Positions 52,695 through 62,110 of a DNA stretch of 64,000 nucleotides are shown here, piece by piece. How positions within the stretch are numbered: the stretch's first letter is position 1; every line of letters begins with the position of its first letter. Source of the DNA: Lysobacterales bacterium (GTDB lineage: Bacteria > Pseudomonadota > Gammaproteobacteria > Xanthomonadales > Xanthomonadaceae); the NCBI GenBank assembly GCA_017302135.1, contig JAFLDZ010000002.1, positions 62,001 through 126,000 of the forward strand. Reading direction: 5' to 3'. A model generated the notes under the pieces. The model saw only the letters and a program-made list of their open reading frames with translations, ran no database searches and was not told where the DNA came from. The translations under genes were made by a program, and so were the position numbers.

Positions 52695-53891
52695 ATGAAC
52701 TCCCATTCGATCCCGCGCGCACGCGTCGTACTGCGGGTCGCCTTCCTTGCCGCCGTCGTCGCGCTGTCCGGTTGCAGCACCGTCAAGGGCTGGTTTGAAG
52801 TCGGCGACAAATCCAAGAAAGCCGCCAGCAAGCCTGCCGAACTGACCGAGTTCACGCCATCCGCCACCGTCTCGCGGATGTGGACGGCGAAGGCAGGCAG
52901 CGGCGAACCGCTCATCGGCGTCATCCAGGCGCCCACCGTCGCCGATGGCCGCGTCTACGCAGCAGCGATCGAGGGCGGTGTCCGTGCTTTCGATCTGCAG
53001 ACCGGCGCCAGCGTGTGGCAGTACAAAACCAAATTGCCGGTCTCCGGCGGCCCCGGGGCAGGCGAAGGTCTGGTCGTGGTCGGCACGCTGGATGGCGATG
53101 TGATCGCACTGGATGCTGCGACCGGCACCGAGAAATGGACCGCGAAGGTCAACAGCGAAATCATCGCCGCGCCGACCATCGGCCAGAACACCGTGCTGGT
53201 GCGCTCCAACGATGGCCGCGTCACCGCTTTCGATGCGGGCTCCGGCCAGCGTCGCTGGTTCTGGAACCACGATCTTCCTTCGTTGACGGTTCGCGGCAAC
53301 GACGCGCCGGTTCTCGGCCCGGGCTTCGTGTTCGTCGGCAACGACGACGGTACGGTGGCCGCACTGTCGATCGTCGATGGTCGCCCGCTGTGGGATCAGG
53401 CGATCGGCGTGCCGGATGGCCGCACCGAACTCGATCGCATGGCCGATGTCGATGGCTCGCCGGCGCTCGATGGCGCCACGCTCTTCGCCAGCAGCTACAA
53501 GAAGCAGACGCTCGCGATCGATGCGCCCAGCGGCCGTCCGCTCTGGTCGCAGGATCACGGCGGTGCAGGACGCGTCGGTGTCGCCAGCGACCGCGTCATC
53601 GTCGCCGATCCGGCAGGCGTGGTCTGGGCGCTCGACAAGAACGGCGGCTCGGCGATGTGGCAGCAGGCGGGTCTTGTCCGCCGCATGCTCTCCGGTGCTG
53701 CGGTGCAGGGCGATTTCGCGGTCGTCGGTGATTACGAAGGCTATCTGCACTGGCTGCGGCTGGACAACGGCGATCTCGGTGCGCGCATCCGCGTCGGTCG
53801 CGACCCCGTGCGTGCCGCGCCGGTGGTGGTCGACGGCATCCTTGTCGTGCAGACCGCAGGCGGCGATCTCGGTGCCTATCGGCTGCAGTAA
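52695..53891 (+). CDS. bamB: Outer membrane assembly lipoprotein BamB
   Basis: 398 residues from the ATG at 52695 (a TTG at 52677 is possible). Lipobox ALSGC, then eight beta-propeller blades with repeated signatures such as GRVYAAAIEGGVRAFDLQTG, GDVIALDAATGTEKW and GRVTAFDAGSG. BamB is part of the BAM complex that inserts beta-barrel proteins. Spaced 28 bases from the YfgM-like gene and 118 bases before der. Confidence 0.95.
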   Translation: MNSHSIPRARVVLRVAFLAAVVALSGCSTVKGWFEVGDKSKKAASKPAELTEFTPSATVSRMWTAKAGSGEPLIGVIQAPTVADGRVYAAAIEGGVRAFDLQTGASVWQYKTKLPVSGGPGAGEGLVVVGTLDGDVIALDAATGTEKWTAKVNSEIIAAPTIGQNTVLVRSNDGRVTAFDAGSGQRRWFWNHDLPSLTVRGNDAPVLGPGFVFVGNDDGTVAALSIVDGRPLWDQAIGVPDGRTELDRMADVDGSPALDGATLFASSYKKQTLAIDAPSGRPLWSQDHGGAGRVGVASDRVIVADPAGVVWALDKNGGSAMWQQAGLVRRMLSGAAVQGDFAVVGDYEGYLHWLRLDNGDLGARIRVGRDPVRAAPVVVDGILVVQTAGGDLGAYRLQ

Positions 53892-53913
53892 CCGGCCCGG
53901 ATGACATTCTCCA

Positions 53914-53946
53914 GCGGCCCCGGGTAGTCTGACTGCCCGGGGCCGC
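53914..53946 (+). terminator. Hairpin between bamB and der
   Basis: GCGGCCCCGGG (53914-53924) and CCCGGGGCCGC (53936-53946), an 11-bp stem, 22 bases after the bamB stop, followed by CTGTTTC. A weak terminator or processing site. Confidence 0.6.
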
Positions 53947-54009
53947 CTGTTTCATGTCCCACCCGTTTCATGCTCCACCATTCAAACTCCTCGACTTCGA
54001 TCCGATCCC

Positions 54010-55425
54010 ATGCTGCCGCTGGTTGCCCTTGTAGGCCGTCCCAATGTCGGTAAATCGACGCTTTTCAACGCGTTGACCCGCACCCGCGACGCGCTCGTCC
54101 ACGACGAGCCGGGCGTGACCCGTGACCGCAATTACGGCGTCTGCCGTCTCGTCGAGGGACGCCCGTTCGCGATCGTCGACACCGGCGGCATCGCTGGCGA
54201 AAGCACGCACCTCGAAAACGCCGGACTGGCTGGCGCGACCGCCCGGCAGTCGCGCGCGGCAGCGGAAGAAGCGGACGTCGTGCTGTTCATCGTCGATGGC
54301 CGCGAAGGCCCGTCGTCGCTGGACGACGAAATCCTGCGCTGGCTGCGCAAGACCGCGCGTCCGGTGGTGCTGGTGGTCAACAAGACCGACGGGATCGACG
54401 CCCGCGCCGCGCTCGCCGAATTCGCGCGCTACGGCATCGCCGATGTGCTGGCGATCTCGTCCGCGCACCGCCATGGCATCGATCATCTGCTCGACGATGT
54501 GATGGCGCGTCTGCCGGCCGAAGGCGACTCGGCGGTTCTGGACAACGATCCCGAGCGCGTGCGGATCGCGTTCGTCGGCCGCCCCAATGTCGGCAAGTCG
54601 ACGCTGGTCAACCGCATGCTCGGCGAAGAGCGGATGATCGCCTCCGAAGTGCCGGGCACCACCCGCGACTCGATCGCCGTCGATCTGGAGCGCGACGGCC
54701 GCAAATACCGGCTCATCGACACCGCCGGGATCCGGCGCAAGGCGAGAGTGGAAGAGGCGGTCGAGAAATTCTCGATCGTGAAAACCCTGCAGGCCATCGA
54801 ACACTGCCAGGTCGCAGTGATCATGCTCGACGCCACCGAAGGCGTGACCGATCAGGACGCCAGCGTGCTCGGCGCGGTGCTCGATGCCGGCCGTGCGCTG
54901 GTCGTCGCCGTGAACAAGTGGGATGGCCTCAGTACCTATCAGCGCGAACAGACCGAAGGGCTGCTGTCGCGCAAGCTTTCGTTCGTGAACTGGGCCGAAG
55001 CAGTCCATATCAGCGCCAAGCACGGCTCCGGTCTGCGCGAACTGTTCGCTGCGATCCATCGCGCGCACCATTCGGCGACGCGCCAGTTCAGCACCTCCGA
55101 AGTCACGGTGGCGATGGAAGTCGCCTACGAAACCAATCCGCCGCCTGCGATCCGTGGCCACGTGTCGAAGATGCGTTTCGCGCATCCGGGCGGCGATATG
55201 CCGCCGACCTTCGTCGTCCACGGCTCGCGCCTGCGCAGCCTGCCGGAAAGTTACCGGCGTTATCTCGAAAACTTCTTCCGCAAGCGCTTCAAACTGGTCG
55301 GTACCCCGGTGCGTTTCGTGTTCAAGGAAGGCGAGAATCCGTACAAGGACAAGAAGAATGTCCTGACCGAAGGCCAGCAGGCCAAACGTCGCCGTCTGAT
55401 GCGGCATGTGAAGAAGAACAAGTAG
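54010..55425 (+). CDS. der: Ribosome-associated GTPase Der (EngA)
   Basis: 471 residues with two tandem GTPase domains: [12 protein letters not shown] near residue 8 and [12 protein letters not shown] from residue 190, each followed by a switch-II DTGGI or DTAGI and NKTD or NKWD. A KH-like domain ends the protein ([21 protein letters not shown]). It acts in 50S subunit maturation and is essential in many bacteria. Confidence 0.98.
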   Translation: MLPLVALVGRPNVGKSTLFNALTRTRDALVHDEPGVTRDRNYGVCRLVEGRPFAIVDTGGIAGESTHLENAGLAGATARQSRAAAEEADVVLFIVDGREGPSSLDDEILRWLRKTARPVVLVVNKTDGIDARAALAEFARYGIADVLAISSAHRHGIDHLLDDVMARLPAEGDSAVLDNDPERVRIAFVGRPNVGKSTLVNRMLGEERMIASEVPGTTRDSIAVDLERDGRKYRLIDTAGIRRKARVEEAVEKFSIVKTLQAIEHCQVAVIMLDATEGVTDQDASVLGAVLDAGRALVVAVNKWDGLSTYQREQTEGLLSRKLSFVNWAEAVHISAKHGSGLRELFAAIHRAHHSATRQFSTSEVTVAMEVAYETNPPPAIRGHVSKMRFAHPGGDMPPTFVVHGSRLRSLPESYRRYLENFFRKRFKLVGTPVRFVFKEGENPYKDKKNVLTEGQQAKRRRLMRHVKKNK

Positions 55426-55477
55426 AGCGGACGGTCCCTCCATCCGGCTGTCGAAAGCCGGCTCCCTGTGCGAAGTG

Positions 55478-56074
55478 ATGGCTCCCATCTCCCCCAGCGA
55501 CATCACGCTTGGTCTGCTCGCAGGCGGCAAGGCTGTGCGTCTGGGCGGCATCGACAAGGCATGGCTCGAACGCGATGGTGTGCCGCAGGTGCTGCGCTGG
55601 CAGCGCCGGTTTTCGGGCGAAGTCGCTGCATTGCTGGTCTCGGCGAATCGCGATCCCGGTCGATACGCTGCGCATGATCTGACCGCTCTCCCGGACCTTA
55701 CCCTCGATGGCGGCCCGCTCGGCGGACTCGAAGCGCTTGCAGCGGCCTGCGCAACGCCATGGCTGTTCACGCTGCCCGTGGATCTGGTCGGCACTAACGA
55801 TTGTCTGCTGCGCACGCTCGTAAACATGCGCGGCGAGGACGGTGCATTCGCGGTCGACGACGATGGCTTGCAGCCGCTGGTGGCGCTGTGGCGTTGCGAC
55901 GCACTGCTCGTCGCCTGCAGAGGCGCCCTCGTAGCCGGCGATTGCGCCATTCACGCGCTGCAGTCGCGATTGAGGATGGCCCGGGTGGTTTTCTCCGGCT
56001 TCCGATTCGGTAATCTCAACACCCCGGACGATCTCCACAACGCCGGCGTCGCGACGGATCTCCCATCGACATGA
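55478..56074 (+). CDS. mobA: Molybdenum cofactor guanylyltransferase
   Basis: 198 residues from the ATG at 55478 (a GTG one codon earlier is possible). Nucleotidyltransferase signature GLLAGGKAVRLGGIDKAWL and PLGGLEALAAAC then FTLPVDLVG. It attaches GMP to molybdopterin to form the MGD cofactor of DMSO/formate/nitrate-type enzymes. The stop overlaps the moeA start (ATGA), so mobA and moeA form an operon. Confidence 0.9.
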   Translation: MAPISPSDITLGLLAGGKAVRLGGIDKAWLERDGVPQVLRWQRRFSGEVAALLVSANRDPGRYAAHDLTALPDLTLDGGPLGGLEALAAACATPWLFTLPVDLVGTNDCLLRTLVNMRGEDGAFAVDDDGLQPLVALWRCDALLVACRGALVAGDCAIHALQSRLRMARVVFSGFRFGNLNTPDDLHNAGVATDLPST

Positions 56075-57294
56075 GCTTCCCAACCCGTATTGGTTTCGAC
56101 GACGCGCGTCGCATCATCGACGAAGTCGCCGCACGTCGGTGCATGCCTGTAGAGCGAGTCTCTCTCGCGAAGGCGCACGGGCGCGTGCTCGCGCAGTCGC
56201 TGACCGCGATGCTGCCGCAGCCGGGTTTCGACAATTCGGCGATGGATGGTTTCGCCCTGCGCCATATCGATCTTCATGCGGAAGACGAGACGGTGCTGAC
56301 CTTGGTCGGCGAGCAGTTCGCAGGCCGGGCGCAGGACCTGGCGGTCGGCGCCGGTGAATGCGTACGCATCACCACCGGCGCGCCGTTGCCTGCAGGCACC
56401 GACTGCGTGGTCATGAAAGAGAACACCCGGCTCGATGGCGACAACGTGCGCGTGATGCAGAACCCCAGGCCGGGCCAGCACGTCCGCCGCGCTGGCGAGG
56501 ATGTGCGGATCGGCGACGTTTTGCTGGCTGCGGGACAGATGCTCACGCCGAGCCGCATCGCATTGGCCGCAGGGCAGGGCATGGATCGCCTCGACGTCGC
56601 GCGCCGGCCGACGGTCGCGGTGTTCACCACCGGCGACGAACTGGTCGAGCCCGGATTGCCGCTGCGACCGGGCGAGCTGTACAACAGCAATCGCGAACTG
56701 CTGATGGGTCTGCTGCGCGCCGATGGCTTCGAGCCGGTCGCGTGGCCGAATCTGATCGACGATCCTGCTGCGATCGACGCGGGTCTGCGCCATGCCGGGC
56801 ATGCCTTCGATGTGGTCATCACCTGCGGCGGCGTGTCCGCAGGCGAGAAGGATCACATCCCGGAATTGCTGCAGGCCGAAGACAGCGTGCATTTCTGGAA
56901 GGTGCGGATGAAACCCGGCATGCCGGTGCTCTTCGCCGACGGCGGCCGTCTCGGCGATGCGCTGTTCCTGTGCCTGCCCGGCAATCCGGTCTCGGTGCTG
57001 GCGACGTATCTCACCCTCGGCCGTGCATTGCTCGATGGCCAGCAGGGGCGTGCCGAACCACGGCCACGTCTGCGCGCACGACTCGACACCGCATGGCACA
57101 AGACCCACGACCGGCTGGAATTCCTCCGTGGCCGGCTGTCGTACGACGATGAAGGCCGACTGCACGTCCAGCCCAATCCCGCCGACGGCTCGCACCGCAT
57201 GCGCGCCGCCGCCGACAGCGACGCGTTGATCGTGCTGGGCGAAGGCGAGCAGAGGCTGGCGGCGGGCGATGTCGTGGATGTGCTGCCGTATTGA
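56071..57294 (+). CDS. moeA: Molybdopterin molybdenumtransferase
   Basis: 407 residues with the usual four domains. NSAMDGFALR (Mo insertion site), TGAPLPAGTDCVV, TGDELVEPG, YNSNRELL and CGGVSAGEKDH are typical MoeA blocks. It inserts molybdate into adenylated molybdopterin. Coupled to mobA, with moeB 18 bases downstream. Confidence 0.96.
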   Translation: MSFPTRIGFDDARRIIDEVAARRCMPVERVSLAKAHGRVLAQSLTAMLPQPGFDNSAMDGFALRHIDLHAEDETVLTLVGEQFAGRAQDLAVGAGECVRITTGAPLPAGTDCVVMKENTRLDGDNVRVMQNPRPGQHVRRAGEDVRIGDVLLAAGQMLTPSRIALAAGQGMDRLDVARRPTVAVFTTGDELVEPGLPLRPGELYNSNRELLMGLLRADGFEPVAWPNLIDDPAAIDAGLRHAGHAFDVVITCGGVSAGEKDHIPELLQAEDSVHFWKVRMKPGMPVLFADGGRLGDALFLCLPGNPVSVLATYLTLGRALLDGQQGRAEPRPRLRARLDTAWHKTHDRLEFLRGRLSYDDEGRLHVQPNPADGSHRMRAAADSDALIVLGEGEQRLAAGDVVDVLPY

Positions 57295-57300
57295 GCGAGC

Positions 57301-57306
57301 GATAAT
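57301..57306 (+). promoter_or_regulatory. Possible -10 box before moeB
   Basis: GATAAT ends 6 bases before the moeB ATG at 57313 and 7 bases after the moeA stop. It may be an internal, leaderless promoter. No -35 seen. Confidence 0.3.
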
Positions 57307-57312
57307 CAACGC

Positions 57313-58476
57313 ATGAGCATTCCGGAAATCCAGCCGCAACAGGCGCTCGACCGCCAGCGCCGCAGCGCGGTGTTGATCGACGTACGCGAAGCGCACGAGC
57401 GCGTGTTGGGCATGGCCGAAGGCGCACTGGGCATCGCGATGGGTGAATTGATCGCCGCCGCAGCGGAGCATCTGCCGGACACTACCGTCGAAGTCCTGCT
57501 GATCTGCCAGAGCGGGGTACGCTCGCTGCGCACCGCAGAAGCATTGAGAGCGCAGGGTTTCGCGAACGTTGCGTCGGTCGCTGGCGGCACCCAGCGATGG
57601 ATCGCGGAATCGCTGCCGATGGTGAAACCTCTCGGCGGCATCGATGCGGATGACATCGATGCGGATGACATCGATGCGGATTTCGCCGAACGCTATTCGC
57701 GACATCTGCGTTTGCCGCAGGTGGGGCTCGAAGGGCAGCGCAAACTCGAATCCGCGCGCGTGCTGATGGTCGGTGCCGGCGGGCTCGGTTCGCCGGCGGC
57801 GTATTACCTCGCAGCTGCGGGCGTCGGCATACTGCGTATCGCCGACGACGATGTCGTGGATCGCAGCAATCTGCAGCGACAGATCCTGCACACCGATGCG
57901 CGCATCGGCACCGCGAAGGTCGACTCCGCGGCGATCGCGCTGTCGGCGCTGAATCCGCGCACGCGCATCGAAGCGATCGCAGAACGCGTGAGCAGCGCGA
58001 ACGTCGAAGATCTGCTCGATGGCGTCGATATCGTGATCGATGGCGCCGACAATTTTCCGGCGCGCTATCTGCTCAACGATGCCTGCGTGAAACTCGGTAA
58101 ACCGCTGGTTTATGGCGCTGTGCATCGTTTCGAAGGCCAAGCCAGCGTGTTCGATGCCGGCCGCCGTCGCGGCGAGGCGCCGTGCTACCGCTGTCTGTTT
58201 CCCGAGCCTCCACCGCCCGAAGCCGCACCGAACTGCGCCGAAGCCGGTGTGCTCGGCGTGCTGCCGGGCGTGATCGGGCTTATCCAGGCGACCGAGGCGA
58301 TCAAACTGATTCTGGGGATAGGCGATCCGCTGATCGGACGCTTGCTGCAATTCGATGCGCTGTCGATGCGCTTCCGCGAAACGCGTCTGCAGGTGGACCC
58401 GGATTGCGCGATCTGCGCATCCGGCAAAGCGTTCCCGGGTTACGTCGACTACGCCGTTTTCTGCGCGGGCGAATAG
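57313..58476 (+). CDS. moeB: MoeB/ThiF adenylyltransferase with N-terminal rhodanese domain
   Basis: 387 residues. Residues 1-105 form a rhodanese-like domain (VLIDVREAHERV; active loop LICQSGVRS with Cys about 59). A linker with a DDIDA tandem repeat leads to the ThiF domain (from about 130: VGAGGLGSPAAYYLAAAG; APNCAEAGVLG; zinc pairs CYRC and CAIC). It adenylates the C-terminal Gly of the small MPT-synthase subunit, and the rhodanese domain may supply sulfur. In MoeZ/MOCS3 the rhodanese is C-terminal, so the order here is reversed. Confidence 0.92.
   Translation: MSIPEIQPQQALDRQRRSAVLIDVREAHERVLGMAEGALGIAMGELIAAAAEHLPDTTVEVLLICQSGVRSLRTAEALRAQGFANVASVAGGTQRWIAESLPMVKPLGGIDADDIDADDIDADFAERYSRHLRLPQVGLEGQRKLESARVLMVGAGGLGSPAAYYLAAAGVGILRIADDDVVDRSNLQRQILHTDARIGTAKVDSAAIALSALNPRTRIEAIAERVSSANVEDLLDGVDIVIDGADNFPARYLLNDACVKLGKPLVYGAVHRFEGQASVFDAGRRRGEAPCYRCLFPEPPPPEAAPNCAEAGVLGVLPGVIGLIQATEAIKLILGIGDPLIGRLLQFDALSMRFRETRLQVDPDCAICASGKAFPGYVDYAVFCAGE
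57639..57681 (+). repeat. 15-bp tandem repeat inside moeB
   Basis: Unit CATCGATGCGGATGA occurs at 57639-57653 and 57654-57668, and as a 13-base partial at 57669-57681. It encodes the acidic linker IDADD and is in frame, so copy number can change without breaking the gene. Confidence 0.9.
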
Positions 58477-58534
58477 TCGTGGTGCGGCGTGCAACAGCCG
58501 ATAAGCGCGGTAGAAAAAATGATCGGAGCGAACG

Positions 58535-59458
58535 ATGAATCGACTTGCGATGTTCCGCGTCATAGTGCTGGCGGCATCGGCGCTGGCGTGCTTCCGTGTC
58601 GATGCGGCGAACGTCTGCGAATTCTCCGCACAACAGGCGAAAGTTTCGCCCGCTGCCTTGCGTATCGCCCAGATCGCCTGCGATGAACACGCGCTCTGGC
58701 GCAGGCCGTACATCAATGCCCAGGGGCGGATCGTCAGACTTGCGGCCATGGAGGGCGAAAAGGAAATGCTCGGTGACGGGCAGACGCCAGCCTGGCGTCG
58801 GGTCGCCCACTACTGGAAGGTATCGGGTCTGCTCGACAACAACGTCCGCTGGGAAAAGACCCGCATCGAACAGGGCGGGCAAGCGAAAAGAAACGGCGCA
58901 TCCGACTGCGCCGGCGACGCGCAGGACTGGGCCGCAAAAGCCGCGTGCCGCGCCTTCCTGATCGATGTGCCTTGGTCGGCGGTGTTCGTCTCGCATGTGA
59001 TGAAAACTGCGGAGATCTCCGATTTCCTCACTTCTTCCTCGCACTTCTATTACATCCGGGATGCCGCGCGACGCCCGGTGGACGGGCCGTATCGGCTGGT
59101 CGATCCCACTGCAGAAAAACCGGCGGTAGGCGATCTCGTCTGTTACCTGCGCGAAAAAAACCGGGTCTATGGCTACCGGGGACTGCTCGCGTATCTCGGT
59201 GGCTCTGCCGGACCGCTCGATTCGCACTGCGATATCGTGATCGGCGTGGATATCGACGGCGACAGCAAGGTCTATGCGATCGGCGGCAACGTCATCCATG
59301 GCGTGACGATGCGAAAACTGAATCTCAACGCGCGAGGACTACTGTCGCTGCCGATAAAAAAGGACGGCGACGATGTGAGGGTGTTCGAGATCGGCGATGA
59401 AAAGGATTACAACTTCAATCGTCAGGATTGGGCGGCGCTGCTGAAATTGAACAGATAG
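58535..59458 (+). CDS. DUF2272-type secreted protein
   Basis: 307 residues with a signal peptide (IVLAASALACFRVDA). The pattern WSAVFVSHVMKTAEI followed by SSSHFYYIRDAAR and VGDLVCYLR matches DUF2272, a fold related to CHAP/papain-like amidases. The expected catalytic Cys position is Ser here (PWSAVFVS), so activity is uncertain. It is downstream of moeB but separated by 58 bases, and its own ribosome binding site (GGAGCGAACG) is present. Confidence 0.8.
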   Translation: MNRLAMFRVIVLAASALACFRVDAANVCEFSAQQAKVSPAALRIAQIACDEHALWRRPYINAQGRIVRLAAMEGEKEMLGDGQTPAWRRVAHYWKVSGLLDNNVRWEKTRIEQGGQAKRNGASDCAGDAQDWAAKAACRAFLIDVPWSAVFVSHVMKTAEISDFLTSSSHFYYIRDAARRPVDGPYRLVDPTAEKPAVGDLVCYLREKNRVYGYRGLLAYLGGSAGPLDSHCDIVIGVDIDGDSKVYAIGGNVIHGVTMRKLNLNARGLLSLPIKKDGDDVRVFEIGDEKDYNFNRQDWAALLKLNR

Positions 59459-59480
59459 CGCCGCCGGTTTTTTCGAGCGA

Positions 59481-60254
59481 CTATCGTGACATGAATGCGG
59501 ACAGCGCTTTCCCGAATTCCGGATGGAGCGAAATGTCGTTGTGATCGGCGGCATCGATACGGACGACATTCGCCGGCGCCGCCAAGGCAGCGATCAGGCG
59601 TTCCGTGCAGACCTCGGGCACGATATCGTCGCGGCCGCCGTGCACGATCAGGATCGGTTCGCGGAAACCGCGCAGCGCTTTCGCCGATTCGTAGCGTTCG
59701 TCCAGCAGCCAGTCGACCGGGAACATCGAATAGTGCGTCTTCGCGGCGCCGATCATGCTGTCGAAGGGCGTGATCAGCGCCAGTCGCGCCACCGGCCGTT
59801 GTCCAGCGACCTGACTGGCGACGCCGCTGCCGAGACTGCGGCCGATCACCGCGATGCGCTGGCCGGGATGCCGTCGCTGCACTTCGTCGAAGACGGCCAA
59901 TGCATCGGGCACCAGCGCCGCTTCGCCGGGCTCGCCGGTGCTGGCGCCGTAGCCGCGATACGCCACCAGATACACGCTGCGGCCGGGAAACATCCGCGCG
60001 AAGTCTTCGCGATTGGCTTCGATGCGCTCGGCGTTGCCGCCGAAATAAAGGATCGGATCAGGTTGGTCGTGGTTCAACACCCAGCCCCGCAGCGTCGCGT
60101 CGGGACGTTCGAGTTCGAAATCGGTATTGGCCGCATCGACGGTCGTGGTCCAACCGTAATAGATCATCTGCCGCTGCTTGGCATGAAGGAACCAGCATGC
60201 GCCGGCATAGACCAGCATCACGAGCAGCGTGCCGATCACGAACACACTACGCAT
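59481..60254 (-). CDS. Alpha/beta hydrolase, YfhR/BEM46 type
   Basis: 257 residues. N-terminal transmembrane segment (VFVIGTLLVMLVYAGACWF), then a serine hydrolase: YFGGNAERIEAN, nucleophile elbow GRSLGSGVASQ, GGRDDIVPE and HNDISLHPEF. Members are membrane-anchored hydrolases of unknown substrate. Its start overlaps the stop of the DUF1244 gene by eight bases, so they share an operon. Confidence 0.9.
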   Translation of the reverse strand: MRSVFVIGTLLVMLVYAGACWFLHAKQRQMIYYGWTTTVDAANTDFELERPDATLRGWVLNHDQPDPILYFGGNAERIEANREDFARMFPGRSVYLVAYRGYGASTGEPGEAALVPDALAVFDEVQRRHPGQRIAVIGRSLGSGVASQVAGQRPVARLALITPFDSMIGAAKTHYSMFPVDWLLDERYESAKALRGFREPILIVHGGRDDIVPEVCTERLIAALAAPANVVRIDAADHNDISLHPEFGKALSAFMSR

Positions 60255-60549
60255 GCGCGTTCCTCGCAGCCTCGAATGCGGCCAGTTGTTCCGGTGTCGC
60301 GTCCTTCTGATACTTCGCCTTCCATTCTCCGAACGGCATGCCGTACACCGCTTCGCGGGCGTCGTCCTTGCCCAGTTCGATGCCGCGCTCGACGGCGGCC
60401 TCGCGATACCAGTCCGCGAGGCAATTGCGGCAGAAGCCGGCGAGGATCATCAGGTCGATGTTCTGCACGTCGCTGCGCTCGCGCATCAGGTGGTCGCGCA
60501 GACGGCGGAAGGCGGCGGCTTCGAGTTCGGTGACGGTCTGCGGGTCCAT
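60247..60549 (-). CDS. DUF1244 family protein
   Basis: 100 residues: AAFRRLRDHLMRERSDVQNID, then LAGFCRNCLADWY and YGMPFGEWKAKYQ. These blocks are characteristic of DUF1244, small conserved proteobacterial proteins with two spaced cysteines (FCRNC). Function unknown. Its frame is open far upstream, antisense to folD, but the ATG at 60549 is where conserved sequence begins. Confidence 0.92.
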   Translation of the reverse strand: MDPQTVTELEAAAFRRLRDHLMRERSDVQNIDLMILAGFCRNCLADWYREAAVERGIELGKDDAREAVYGMPFGEWKAKYQKDATPEQLAAFEAARNAHA

Positions 60550-60725
60550 GGTGTGATCGTGCCGATGAGGAATGGAAGATCCGATGATGCCATCTCCACG
60601 CCGTCTGGGCATTGCGAGGCTGCGCAAAGGCGGTGTTCGCTGTCGGCGGACAGAGTGCTGGCGTTCGCGATCCGGACGCGTGCCGCCCGCGATGCGCGGT
60701 AAATCCGAATTGTTCGGAACTCTAC

Positions 60726-61028
60726 TTATCGGAATCGTGCGCCGCAGTGCTCGCAGGCTTTCGCGAACGCCGAAAATCCGTCGTCGTCCAACAACGATGT
60801 GCGGCATGACGGGCACATGCTCTTTCGCTTCGCGATACGGCGGAACACCAGGTGCAGCGGCAACATCGGCACCAGCATCCACCAGATGTGGACACGCGGC
60901 ATCAGCAGGAACATCCATGCCACGAGGATCGCGCAGAGAACGACGAATTCCAGGGCCGCCATGGCGAAATGGAAACGGCGCACGGCGGCGAATTCTGCGG
61001 ATACATCGGGAGGCGGGCGTTTCGGCAT
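60726..61028 (-). CDS. Small membrane protein with zinc ribbon
   Basis: 100 residues. Two transmembrane helices (about 22-45 and 48-62) are followed by a C-terminal zinc-ribbon-like CPSC and CEHC ([24 protein letters not shown] in part). No family name is evident. Divergent from folD with about 95 bases between. Could act as a membrane-bound metal or protein-binding module. Confidence 0.65.
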   Translation of the reverse strand: MPKRPPPDVSAEFAAVRRFHFAMAALEFVVLCAILVAWMFLLMPRVHIWWMLVPMLPLHLVFRRIAKRKSMCPSCRTSLLDDDGFSAFAKACEHCGARFR

Positions 61029-61122
61029 GGCGATCGGGTCCTGCGATCCTGCGATGTCGTCGGGAGAGCCGGGTATGTCCGTTTGGGCGATAATACAGCG
61101 CTCCCATGACCGTTCTCATCGC

Positions 61123-61998
61123 ATGACCGCCAATATCCTCGACGGCAAACGTATCGCCGATCTGCTGCTCGACGACCTCAAGGCGCTGGTCGATGTGCGG
61201 GTGGCAGCCGGCAAGCGGCGTCCCGGACTGGCGGTGGTGCTGGTCGGCGGCGACCCGGCATCGCAGTCCTACGTTCGCAACAAGCGGCGCGCGGCGGAGA
61301 AAGTCGGGATCAAAGCCTTCGATTACGACCTGCCGGCCGGCACGTCCGAGGCCGAGCTGCTGGGACTGATCGACCGGCTCAATGCCGATCCGGCGGTGCA
61401 CGGCATCCTGGTGCAACTGCCGCTGCCGGGCATTCCCGATGCGACCCGGCTGATCCACCGCATCGACCCGCGCAAGGACGTGGACGGCTTCCATCCCGAA
61501 AACGTCGGCCATCTCGCCCTGCGCCAGTTCGGTCTGCGGCCTTGCACCCCGCGCGGCATCACCACGCTGCTGGCCTACACCGACCGTGCGGTGCGCGGGC
61601 AGAGCGCCACCATCGTCGGTGTGAGCAACCATGTTGGCCGGCCGATGGCGCTGGAACTGCTGATCGCCGGCTGCACCGTCACCAGCTGCCACAAATTCAC
61701 GCCGCCGGAAGTGTTGCGCCGGCATGTGGGCGAGGCCGATATCCTCGTGGTCGCGGTCGGCCGCCCCGGCCTGATTCCCGGCGATTGGGTTAAGCCCGGC
61801 GCGGTGGTGATCGATGTCGGCATCAACCGGCTCGAAGATGGTCGCCTGGTCGGCGACGTGCAGTTCGATCAAGCCGCCAGCCGCGCCAGCTGGATCACCC
61901 CGGTCCCGGGCGGGGTGGGGCCGATGACCGTGGCCACGCTGATGCAGAACACGCTGGAAGCGGCGGAAGCCGCAGGCGGGGGCGATTCGGGCTCCTGA
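61123..61998 (+). CDS. folD: Bifunctional methylenetetrahydrofolate dehydrogenase/cyclohydrolase
   Basis: 291 residues. The conserved Tyr-x3-Lys pair of the active site is in SYVRNKRRA, then [22 protein letters not shown]-type [13 protein letters not shown] and [10 protein letters not shown]. It interconverts 5,10-methylene-, methenyl- and 10-formyl-THF with NADP. The ATG at 61123 overlaps a six-codon mini-ORF (ATG at 61106) by ATGA. Confidence 0.96.
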   Translation: MTANILDGKRIADLLLDDLKALVDVRVAAGKRRPGLAVVLVGGDPASQSYVRNKRRAAEKVGIKAFDYDLPAGTSEAELLGLIDRLNADPAVHGILVQLPLPGIPDATRLIHRIDPRKDVDGFHPENVGHLALRQFGLRPCTPRGITTLLAYTDRAVRGQSATIVGVSNHVGRPMALELLIAGCTVTSCHKFTPPEVLRRHVGEADILVVAVGRPGLIPGDWVKPGAVVIDVGINRLEDGRLVGDVQFDQAASRASWITPVPGGVGPMTVATLMQNTLEAAEAAGGGDSGS

Positions 61999-62110
61999 AA
62001 CGCCGGCACGACGATTTTTGCTACGCGCAGGCGCGCGTTCCGTCGCCACCAGCGCCGATTTTCGTCCTGGGCCGGTTACAATGACGCGCTTCATTCCCAC
62101 CGGACCGGCC

